DNA from: an uncultured Christensenella sp.
GTDB lineage: Bacteria; Bacillota; Clostridia; Christensenellales; UBA1750
Assembly: GCA_948468595.1 (NCBI GenBank)
Contig: CAOKIU010000019.1
Span: 1 to 35,748 of the forward strand
DNA length: 35,748 nt
Direction: 5' to 3'
Part shown: positions 26,566-33,332 of the stretch, piece after piece
Layout: each line of letters opens with the position of its first letter
Numbering within the stretch: the first letter of the stretch is position 1
Notes under the pieces: model-generated
Databases searched by the model: none
What the model saw: only the letters and a program-made list of their open reading frames with translations
Told to the model about the DNA's origin: nothing
Program-made: the position numbers and the translations under genes

Positions 26566-27489
26566 TTATCCCTTGATGCCGGACAAAGTGAAGCCCGACA
26601 TGATGTAGCGCTGGAAGAAGAGGAACAGAATGGCCGGCGGAATGATGGTGAAGATCAGCGCCACGACCTGAATATCCTCGGAATAGCCCGTGGACCCGGC
26701 CATGTAGAAGATCTTGACCATGACGGTGTAGAGCTCTGTGCGCGAGCCGAGCACTAGGTAGGGCCAGAAGAAGTCCGACCAGCTGGCGTTGATGGTGAAG
26801 ATGGTGATGACCATGAGAACAGGCTTGGACAGCGGCATCATGATGCGGAAGAAGATGGAGAGGTTGTTGCACCCGTCCAGCCGCGCCGCCTCAATCAGCG
26901 ATTGAGGGATGCTGTCAAAGAAGGACTTAAACACCAGCACGTAAAAGGCGTTCGCGCCCGCCAACAGCCACATGGGCAAGTAACTCTCGGTGATGTTGAT
27001 GCCCAAAATGGGCAGCGAGAGAAAGTTTTTAAACAGCGGGACCTGGCTTACCGACTGCGGCAGCATCAGCGTCCAGAGCACCAGGGAGAGAACGAGCTTT
27101 GAACCCCGCGGCTTGAGGCGCGAGAGCACGTAGCCCAGCATCCCGTTGCACACCAGGGAGACGATGAGGGAACCGCTCAGCACGCCCAGCGTGTTGAGGT
27201 AGGACTTGCCGAAGTTAAGCATCTCCCAGGTCTCCCACAGCTTTTCCGGGTGCCAGGAGCGGGGGATGATGGTGGCGGGCACGGAGAAGAACTCGCGGCT
27301 GTCCTTCAGCGCGGAGGTCATGACCCACAGCGGCGGGATGAAGCACACCAACACCGCCAGAATCATGCAAAACCAGATGAAGCCATACAGAATCTTGATC
27401 CAGGGGCTCCGCATGTCGTACTTGCTGATGATGCCCATGGATTGGGCGTCCTTTTTCTTGTCAAACTTGGATTGAATCATCTCAGACAT
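26566..27489 (-). CDS. Sugar ABC transporter permease (MalG/LplC type)
   Basis: 307 residues with six membrane spans. The cytoplasmic loop EAARLDGCNNLSIFFRIM carries the EAA motif that docks the ATPase. It is the second permease of a carbohydrate uptake system of the CUT1 class. GGAGGG precedes the ATG, and only 19 bp separate it from the upstream permease gene. No ATPase gene is nearby, so a shared MsmX-type ATPase encoded elsewhere probably powers it (known for this class in Firmicutes). The sugar is unknown. Confidence 0.93.
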   Translation of the reverse strand: MSEMIQSKFDKKKDAQSMGIISKYDMRSPWIKILYGFIWFCMILAVLVCFIPPLWVMTSALKDSREFFSVPATIIPRSWHPEKLWETWEMLNFGKSYLNTLGVLSGSLIVSLVCNGMLGYVLSRLKPRGSKLVLSLVLWTLMLPQSVSQVPLFKNFLSLPILGINITESYLPMWLLAGANAFYVLVFKSFFDSIPQSLIEAARLDGCNNLSIFFRIMMPLSKPVLMVITIFTINASWSDFFWPYLVLGSRTELYTVMVKIFYMAGSTGYSEDIQVVALIFTIIPPAILFLFFQRYIMSGFTLSGIKG

Positions 27490-27508
27490 GGCGCATTCCC
27501 TCCTTTCC

Positions 27509-28420
27509 TCAGGAATCGTTCTTCTTTTGCAGGTAGAAGTAGAGCACGGTCAGCCCAATTAGGAACAGGAAGGTGATCGTGCCCACCGCCGCGGCCCTGC
27601 CCGCTTGGTAGAAGCGGAAGCCGTAGAAGTAGCTGGTCAGCATCAGGGAGATGGAGGCGTTGTTCGGCCCGCCGTCGGTCATGGTCAGCGGTTCGTACAT
27701 GACCTGGAATACGCTGATGATCTGCATGACGAGCATGAGAGAGAACATGCCGGAGATGGAGGGCAGGGTGATGTTCCAGAACTTGCGGAACACGCCCGCG
27801 CCGTCGATCATGGCGGCCTCATACAGCTCCTGATTGACGCCCTGCAAGCTGGCCAAATACAAGATGGCGGTGGAGCCGAAGCCCTTCCACGTCATCATAA
27901 TGACGATGCAGGGAATGACCAGATTCTGGTTTTGCAGCCAGGGCACCGCGCTGGCGCCGAAGAGCGCGAGAATGGAGTTGAGCAGACCGGAGGTGGGGTG
28001 ATAGATCAGCTCCCACATGATGGCCGCCGCAATGCCCGGCACGATGGAGGGAAAGTAGACGGTGAAGCGGAAAAAGCCCTTGAGGCGCTTGACCTCGTTG
28101 AGCATCACCGCGGTGAGGATTGGCAGCGGGAAGCCCAGCAGCAGCGACCAGAGCGTGTACTTAAAGGTATTGGAAACTGCGCTTTGGAAGGACGACTCAC
28201 TCATGACGTCCATAAAGTTTTTAAGGCCGATGAACTGGACCGGGTCGAACCCCTTGGTTTCGTAAAGGGAGAGGATCAGACCGTTGACCAGGGGCTGCCA
28301 GACGAAAAAGGTGAAGATGATGAGGCTGGGCAGCATGAGCACCCACGCGCCGATGTCCTGACGGATCGCGTGGGCGACGCGCTTGCCGAGCGGTCTCTTT
28401 TTGCGCGTGACGACTTGCAT
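27509..28420 (-). CDS. Sugar ABC transporter permease (MalF/LplB type)
   Basis: 303 residues with six spans. The EAA-type loop is YEAAMIDGAGVFRKFWNITLP. MTDGGPNNAS near the end is typical of the first permease in CUT1 systems. I chose the ATG with first base 28420, preceded by a weak GGGATGGA; a GTG 12 bases upstream is the alternative. It lies between the binding protein and the second permease. Confidence 0.92.
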   Translation of the reverse strand: MQVVTRKKRPLGKRVAHAIRQDIGAWVLMLPSLIIFTFFVWQPLVNGLILSLYETKGFDPVQFIGLKNFMDVMSESSFQSAVSNTFKYTLWSLLLGFPLPILTAVMLNEVKRLKGFFRFTVYFPSIVPGIAAAIMWELIYHPTSGLLNSILALFGASAVPWLQNQNLVIPCIVIMMTWKGFGSTAILYLASLQGVNQELYEAAMIDGAGVFRKFWNITLPSISGMFSLMLVMQIISVFQVMYEPLTMTDGGPNNASISLMLTSYFYGFRFYQAGRAAAVGTITFLFLIGLTVLYFYLQKKNDS

Positions 28421-28493
28421 ATTCCATCCCACTTTCTGTTCGTTTTGCCAAGGCTCCCTGCGACCAGGGCCCTGCGGCGGGAGGATAAAAGGA

Positions 28494-28556
28494 GGAGGGC
28501 GGCCCTGCCGCCCTCCCGTTGAGCGCTTGAGGCGGCATCCGGTGATTGCCGGATGC
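28494..28556 (-). promoter_or_regulatory. Two hairpins between binding-protein and permease genes
   Basis: GGAGGGCGGC (28494-28503) pairs with GCCGCCCTCC (28507-28516), and GCATCCGG (28535-28542) with CCGGATGC (28549-28556). Neither has a strong T-run on the - strand. Such structures often protect the binding-protein mRNA, so that it is made in excess over the permeases. Confidence 0.7.
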
Positions 28557-28574
28557 GGGAAGAGACGCTTAAGA

Positions 28575-30071
28575 CTACTGAACCTCGGAACCAGAGTTGG
28601 CCTTGTCCAGGTAGTCGCGCTGGAAGTCGGCAACCGCCTTGTCCAGCAGAGCCTGCGGGTCGGCGTTCTTATCCGTCAGCACGGCCTGCACGCAGGAGTC
28701 GAGGATCTTGTACAGCTCCTGGCAGTAAACCGGGTGCTCGGCGTGCAGCTCGTAATCGCCGTTTTCACAAACCGTGGTGTAGGGATCGAACATCTTCAGG
28801 TCCACATTGACGTATTCCGCAATGGCTTCCTTGCGCTTGGCCAGGTAATCGGGATCGGTCCAGGTGGGGATGCCCAGCACGCCCACGAGCTTGCCGTTCT
28901 CGTTGTCGACCTTGGCGCCGTCCTTGAGGGACTGGAGGGTTTCCTCCGTCAGGTTGGGAGAGATGCCCTCGTTCTCCAGCCACTTAAAGCATGCGTCCGC
29001 CTGTTCGTAGGTCGCGTTGGGCGCGATGCACTCAAAGGTGCCGCCCAGCAGGCCGATGGAGCGGCCCTTGTCGTTGGCGCCGGGAACGATGGGGCCCATG
29101 GCAAAGTGCGTCACGTCGCCGTTGTAGGAGGTGACGGAGCCGTTGAGCTGGTCATGGGGGGACTGGGAAATGGCCATCTGATCAATGGCGAAGAGCTTGT
29201 GCATTTCCGTCATGTCGCACAGGATGTTGTCCTGCACAACGTCGTAGGTCCACTTCATGTCCTTGAGCCATTGCAGCGCCATGACCACCTCGGGCGAGTT
29301 GAAGATCGCCGTGTAGGTGCCATCCTCGTTGTACTGCTCAAACTCGCCGCCGAACGACCACGCAAGCTGGGAGAAGTACCAGCCGCCCTGGTTGTTCTGG
29401 GTGGGGAAGAAGTAGGTCTTGCTGCCCGTGGCTTCCTTGATCTTCACCGCCATCTGGGCCAGCTCGTCGGTATTCTTGGGCAGGGTGGGATAGCCGTCCG
29501 CGTCCACCAGACCCGCCTGCTTGAACAGCTCGTTCGAATACCACATGCCCATGGCGTAGCCGCTGACCGGCAGGCCGTAGATGTGGCCGTCGCGCGAGAT
29601 CATCTCCAGATAGGCGGGATTGACCTTGGTGTCATAGCCCCAGTCCTTCATCAGGTCCGTGATGTCCATGGAGAAGCCCTGGGAAATAATCTTGTTGGCC
29701 TCGGTAAAGTAGGTGTTGTACAGGGTGGGCAGCTGACCGGCAGCCGCCTTGGGCAGGAAGGTGTTGACATCATAGGGGAAATCCACGACTTCAACCTTGA
29801 TGTTGGGATACTTGGCCGCCATATCGCTGAGCCGCTTTTCCAGAATTTCCTTGCCGGCGGTATCCGTCTCCTTGGGCTTGCCGCGGACGGAGATTTCGAT
29901 GGTCCCGCCCTGCGCATCCGGCGCGGCGCCGGGATCAGTAGAGTCAGCGGGCTGGCTGGCTTCAGGCTGCGCGGGCTGCGTGGCGTCCGGCGCAGGCGCG
30001 GCAGGCGCGGTGCAGGCGGCGAGCGCAAACACCATCACCAGCGCAAGAACGAGAGACAATGCCTTTTTCAT
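28575..30071 (-). CDS. Extracellular sugar-binding lipoprotein
   Basis: 498 residues. A lipoprotein signal with the lipobox ALAAC puts the lipid-anchored Cys at 20, followed by an Ala/Pro/Asp-rich linker to about residue 55. The rest is a solute-binding protein of the CUT1 type, with TLYNTYFTEANK and GHIYGLPVSGYAMGMWYSNELF as family-typical parts. AGGAGG precedes the ATG on the - strand. It is the first gene of the operon with the two permeases. A sugar or oligosaccharide is the likely ligand, not identifiable from sequence. Confidence 0.93.
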   Translation of the reverse strand: MKKALSLVLALVMVFALAACTAPAAPAPDATQPAQPEASQPADSTDPGAAPDAQGGTIEISVRGKPKETDTAGKEILEKRLSDMAAKYPNIKVEVVDFPYDVNTFLPKAAAGQLPTLYNTYFTEANKIISQGFSMDITDLMKDWGYDTKVNPAYLEMISRDGHIYGLPVSGYAMGMWYSNELFKQAGLVDADGYPTLPKNTDELAQMAVKIKEATGSKTYFFPTQNNQGGWYFSQLAWSFGGEFEQYNEDGTYTAIFNSPEVVMALQWLKDMKWTYDVVQDNILCDMTEMHKLFAIDQMAISQSPHDQLNGSVTSYNGDVTHFAMGPIVPGANDKGRSIGLLGGTFECIAPNATYEQADACFKWLENEGISPNLTEETLQSLKDGAKVDNENGKLVGVLGIPTWTDPDYLAKRKEAIAEYVNVDLKMFDPYTTVCENGDYELHAEHPVYCQELYKILDSCVQAVLTDKNADPQALLDKAVADFQRDYLDKANSGSEVQ

Positions 30072-30099
30072 ACGACTTCCTCCTTATACTCTATTTACA

Positions 30100-30113
30100 T
30101 GCCGCATGCGGCA
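30100..30113 (-). promoter_or_regulatory. 14-bp palindrome in the leader of the sugar operon
   Basis: TGCCGCATGCGGCA is a perfect palindrome, about 75 bp downstream of the predicted transcript start. It could be a repressor operator or a small RNA hairpin. Confidence 0.5.
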
Positions 30114-30186
30114 CATAAACCGAATGTCTGTACCGTGCCCTGCCGCGGAAACGGCGGGTGGCTGCTGGGATTTTTTGGACAAGGCC

Positions 30187-30239
30187 AGTATACTATCTTT
30201 AAAGAAGTTATGCAACATGTTTTTCACGATTATGAAAAA
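30187..30239 (-). promoter_or_regulatory. Sugar operon promoter with an upstream inverted repeat
   Basis: On the - strand, -35 TTGCAT (30215-30210), 17-bp spacer, -10 TATACT (30192-30187). Just upstream of the -35 lies an inverted repeat TTTTTCA-6-TGAAAAA (30220-30239), well placed for an activator. Confidence 0.75.
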
Positions 30240-30330
30240 GTGATTAAATTAACAAGCGATTTGACGCTGGAATTAACGTAAAATGTTCTATATTGATTGA
30301 TGGTGGCGAAAAAGGACAACACTTTTGCGC

Positions 30331-30368
30331 GCAAAAAACCGCTCCCTCCGGGCAGAGAGAGCGGTTTT
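30331..30368 (-). terminator. Terminator of the FakA-like gene
   Basis: AAAACCGCTC (30335-30344) pairs perfectly with GAGCGGTTTT (30359-30368). On the - strand a T6 run follows. It may also stop read-through from the other side. Confidence 0.9.
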
Positions 30369-30411
30369 AGCGGTGCAGGGCGCGCCTGCGTTGGATGCGA
30401 TGCGTTCGGCC

Positions 30412-30663
30412 TCAGCCGTGCAGGCCGGAGGACTGGCGCTCCATGTTTTCTACGACGATATCGTAGATGTCGCCCAGGGACGCGCAGTATTCCAGCAGCT
30501 TCCACGGCGTGTTGGTGTGGTAGTGGATCTTGATGAGCATGTCGTCGCCCACGGCAAGCAGGCAATCGCCCTGGATGTTGTTGGTGATGTAGTCGTTGAT
30601 GGCGTCCTCGTCCAGATCTTCGCCGTCGATGAGCAGTTGCGTGTCGTAACGATAAGTAAGCAT
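30412..30663 (-). CDS. Small FakA C-terminal-like protein (kinase to dihydroxyacetone kinase)
   Basis: 83 residues. YDTQLLIDGEDLDEDAI, VGDDMLIKIHYHTNTP and VVENMERQ match the domain that follows the DAK2 kinase domain in FakA/YloV fatty-acid kinases. Here it stands alone, without the kinase part, a form annotated in some Clostridia as a kinase to dihydroxyacetone kinase. AGGAGAGG precedes the ATG. It has its own terminator and a -10 at 30733-30738 and is divergent from the MoxR operon. The function as a free domain is not known. Confidence 0.82.
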   Translation of the reverse strand: MLTYRYDTQLLIDGEDLDEDAINDYITNNIQGDCLLAVGDDMLIKIHYHTNTPWKLLEYCASLGDIYDIVVENMERQSSGLHG

Positions 30664-30732
30664 CGTCCCTCTCCTTTATCCGGGCGCGCCCGCCGCGTGC
30701 GGCGAATCGGAGCAAGCCCCCAAGTTTTTTCC

Positions 30733-30738
30733 ATTATA
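30733..30738 (-). promoter_or_regulatory. -10 element of the FakA-like gene
   Basis: A perfect TATAAT on the - strand. The -35 is poor (TTTCGG at 17 bp). Confidence 0.5.
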
Positions 30739-30784
30739 GCATGATCTTTGCCGCTCCGAAAGGGCAAATTGTGCCCAGGAGTGC

Positions 30785-30814
30785 TTGTGCAGAGCGGAGG
30801 CCGCGGCTTATAAT
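30785..30814 (+). promoter_or_regulatory. Promoter of the MoxR-DUF58-transglutaminase operon
   Basis: -35 TTGTGC (30785-30790), 18-bp spacer, perfect -10 TATAAT (30809-30814). It is divergent from the FakA-like gene's -10, about 70 bp away. Confidence 0.65.
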
Positions 30815-30850
30815 GGAAGGAGATGAAAAAGCGGACGGAGGATGAGCGCA

Positions 30851-31789
30851 ATGGAGATCGAAGAGCGGCTTGACGAGGTTCGGCGCGGCGTGGGCCGCGT
30901 GGTGGTCGGCAAGCGGGAGGCGGTGGACCTGATCCTGACGGCGCTGCTGTGCGGCGGGCATGTGTTGATTGAGGACGTGCCTGGCGTTGGCAAAACCACC
31001 TTGGCGCGCGCGCTGGCGCGGACGCTGGGCCTGACCTTCCGGCGCATCCAGTTCACCCCTGACGTAATGCCTTCGGACGTGACGGGCTTTACCATGCTGG
31101 ACCCGCGCACCGGGGAGGCGCGGCGGGTGGAGGGGGCGGTGATGCGCCAGCTCATCCTGGCGGACGAAATCAACCGCACCGGCCCGAAGACCCAATCGGC
31201 GCTGCTGGAGGTGATGCAGGAGGGGCAAGTGACGGTGGACGGCGTGACCACGGCGGCGCCGCGGCCCTTTATGGTGCTGGCCACGCAAAACCCATTGGGG
31301 CTGACGGGCACCTACCCCCTGCCCGAGGCGCAGTTGGATCGCTTTATGCTGTGCGTGCGCATGGGGTATCCCAACGCGGAGGAGGAGATGCGCATCCTTG
31401 ATCTGGCCCGAGAGGAGCTGGGGCCGGAGGACTTGCCCGCCGTGCTGAGCGCCGCGGAGATTCTGGAGATGCAGCGCCTATGTCTCCAGGTCAAATGCAC
31501 CGGCGCGGTCAAGCAATACATCGTGCGCATCGCGCAGGCGACGCGGCAGGACAAGGATGTGAGCCTGGGCGCGTCCCCCCGCGCCTCGCAAATGCTGATG
31601 CGGGCCGCCATGGCCTGGGCGTTCCTCGCCGGGCGGGATTACGTGCTGCCCGACGACGTGCAGCGCGTGGCCGTGCCGGTGCTGGCCCACCGCATTCGCT
31701 TGAAGTCCGACGCGAGCTATGAGCAGCGCAGCGCGCAGAGCGTGGTGGAGGGCATCCTGGGCAGCCTGCGCGTGCCCGCCGGCGCATGA
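30851..31789 (+). CDS. MoxR-family AAA+ ATPase
   Basis: 312 residues. Walker A DVPGVGKTT, Walker B LILADEINR and the sensor-1 segment LATQNPLG are all present, with QLDRFMLCV following. MoxR ATPases act as chaperones in maturing protein complexes, often with DUF58 and transglutaminase partners. I chose the ATG at 30851 because GGAGG ends nine bases before it; the ATG at 30842 sits directly on that site. Its stop overlaps the DUF58 start by four bases. Confidence 0.94.
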   Translation: MEIEERLDEVRRGVGRVVVGKREAVDLILTALLCGGHVLIEDVPGVGKTTLARALARTLGLTFRRIQFTPDVMPSDVTGFTMLDPRTGEARRVEGAVMRQLILADEINRTGPKTQSALLEVMQEGQVTVDGVTTAAPRPFMVLATQNPLGLTGTYPLPEAQLDRFMLCVRMGYPNAEEEMRILDLAREELGPEDLPAVLSAAEILEMQRLCLQVKCTGAVKQYIVRIAQATRQDKDVSLGASPRASQMLMRAAMAWAFLAGRDYVLPDDVQRVAVPVLAHRIRLKSDASYEQRSAQSVVEGILGSLRVPAGA

Positions 31790-32931
31790 GGGCGGTGCGG
31801 GCGGTGTGGTTCGCCGCCATGGGGCTGACGATGCTGGGCGGAATGGCCAGCGGACTGCGTGCGTATTACTTGGCGTCCGTCTCCATGCTGCTGCTCACGC
31901 TCAGCTGCGCGGCCATGAGCCTGTGGACCTATCTATCCTTTTCGTACTTGCAGCGCGCCGGTCGCGTCCGGGCCGTGCGCGGGGAGGAGATCGTCCTGCG
32001 CATCGGCATTTACAACGACAAACTGTATCCCTTCACCCGCATGCGCGTGCGGGTGGTGGGCGTGGATGCGGAGATGGACGAGGTGCTGGAGCTGGAGTTG
32101 GCCCCGCGCCGGGACCGGCAGTTTGACGTGCGGCTCGCCCTGCCCTATCGGGGCGTATATCAGGTGGGGATGACCACCCTTTGGGTGTGCGATTGCTTCG
32201 GCCTGCTGCCCATGCGCTTTGACCTGAGGCATTTGCCCTATTACCGGCTAATCGAGGTGACGGTGCTGCCCGCGCTCACCCGCCTGCCTGACGCCGCTCC
32301 GGCGAACCTGGACGCGCCCGCCATTGCGCGGGAGGGCGTGGGGGACGCGGGCGATCGCTTTGCCATGGCGCGGCCGTACATCGCGGGCGATCCGCTCAAA
32401 AGGGTGCATTGGAAGCTCTCCGCCAAGCGGGGTGAATTGTTGGTCAAGCAATACGACGTGCCCCAGGAGCAAACCTGCCTGATTGTGCTGGACGCGCGCC
32501 CGGCGGGAAACGCGCGAGGGGAGGCGCTGCGCTATGCGGACGCGGTGACCTCCTGCGCCTTGGCCTTGGCGGATCAGGCGCTGCGGGCGGGGCATCCGGT
32601 GCGCGTGACGGATGGGCGGAGCGCTGCCCGCGCGCACGCGCTGCGGCGCCTGGGGGAGCTGCGCCTCTACCTGGCGCGCCTGCCCTTTGACGCAGCCCAC
32701 TCCCCGGAGGAGACGCTCGACGCGCTCCGTGCGCAGGAGCCCGCCGGCCTGCTCTACGTCGTGTCCGGCCTTGCGGGCGCGGGGCTGGACGGCCCCATGC
32801 GCCGCCTGGCGCCTGGCGGCGGCTGTGCGCTGATCCATATCGGACAGCGGCCGCCGGAGGGCTTTGCCCTGCCCTGTTATGCCGTGCCGGACGCCGCCGG
32901 TTTGGCCGCAGCGCTGCGCGGCGCGCCGTGA
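31786..32931 (+). CDS. DUF58 domain protein
   Basis: 381 residues, with two N-terminal membrane spans (about 4-50) and a cytoplasmic DUF58 domain. The hallmark is RPYIAGDPLKRVHWKLSAKR followed by LLVKQYD. The C-terminal part resembles a von Willebrand A fold. DUF58 proteins pair with MoxR ATPases. It starts inside the MoxR stop codon. Its last codons and stop fall in the first copy of the 147-bp repeat. Confidence 0.93.
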   Translation: MRAVRAVWFAAMGLTMLGGMASGLRAYYLASVSMLLLTLSCAAMSLWTYLSFSYLQRAGRVRAVRGEEIVLRIGIYNDKLYPFTRMRVRVVGVDAEMDEVLELELAPRRDRQFDVRLALPYRGVYQVGMTTLWVCDCFGLLPMRFDLRHLPYYRLIEVTVLPALTRLPDAAPANLDAPAIAREGVGDAGDRFAMARPYIAGDPLKRVHWKLSAKRGELLVKQYDVPQEQTCLIVLDARPAGNARGEALRYADAVTSCALALADQALRAGHPVRVTDGRSAARAHALRRLGELRLYLARLPFDAAHSPEETLDALRAQEPAGLLYVVSGLAGAGLDGPMRRLAPGGGCALIHIGQRPPEGFALPCYAVPDAAGLAAALRGAP

Positions 32932-33332
32932 GCGCGTTAGGGCCTGCGAATGCAGAAGCGCATTGGCGGCGTTGGGATGGGGGTGGAACCGACACGAGCG
33001 AGGACGTTCGGCCCGAAGAATGAGTGGGGAGAGCCACATGCGGTTCCAGCCACGGAATAATGAACACAGCGCGCCCAAAATGCGAAAGGGCCTGTGAATG
33101 AAAAGCGCATAGGCGGCGTTGAGTTGGAGGTGGAACCGACACGGGCGAGGGCGTTTGGCCAGAAGACGGAGTGGGGAGAGTTACATGCGGTTCCAGCCAC
33201 GGAATGATGAACGCAGCGCGCCATAAACGCGAAAAGGCCTGCGAATGAAAAAGCGCATTGGCGGCGTTGAGATGGGAGCGAAACCGACACGGGCGAGGGC
33301 GTTCGCGCCGAGAATGGGAAAGGAGGTGTCTT
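32921..33332 (+). repeat. 147-148 bp tandem repeat, nearly three copies, between DUF58 and transglutaminase genes
   Basis: Units start at 32921, 33069 and 33216 (each GCGCGCC, then GGCCTG about 20 bases on). Units 1 and 2 are complete and agree at about 86% by eye; the third degenerates near the next ribosome site. Units 1 and 2 each contain TGGAACCG (32984-32991; 33131-33138) and its complement CGGTTCCA (33041-33048; 33188-33195), with a GTGG/CCAC extension, so each can fold a hairpin around about 50 nt. I know no family for it, and no gene is convincing in it. Confidence 0.88.

Noticed and set aside
28383..30281. A 632-codon open frame on the + strand opposite the binding lipoprotein
   Set aside because: Antisense to a well-recognised lipoprotein gene, no ribosome site and no recognisable protein features.
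33034..33230. Mini-frames beginning MRFQPRN in repeat units 1 and 2 (19 and 13 codons)
   Set aside because: They differ in length, are not conserved as frames, and follow from the shared DNA repeat, although both have a purine-rich stretch upstream.
32921..33332. CRISPR array
   Set aside because: The units are long diverged tandem repeats with no alternating constant repeat and unique spacer, and no cas gene is nearby.
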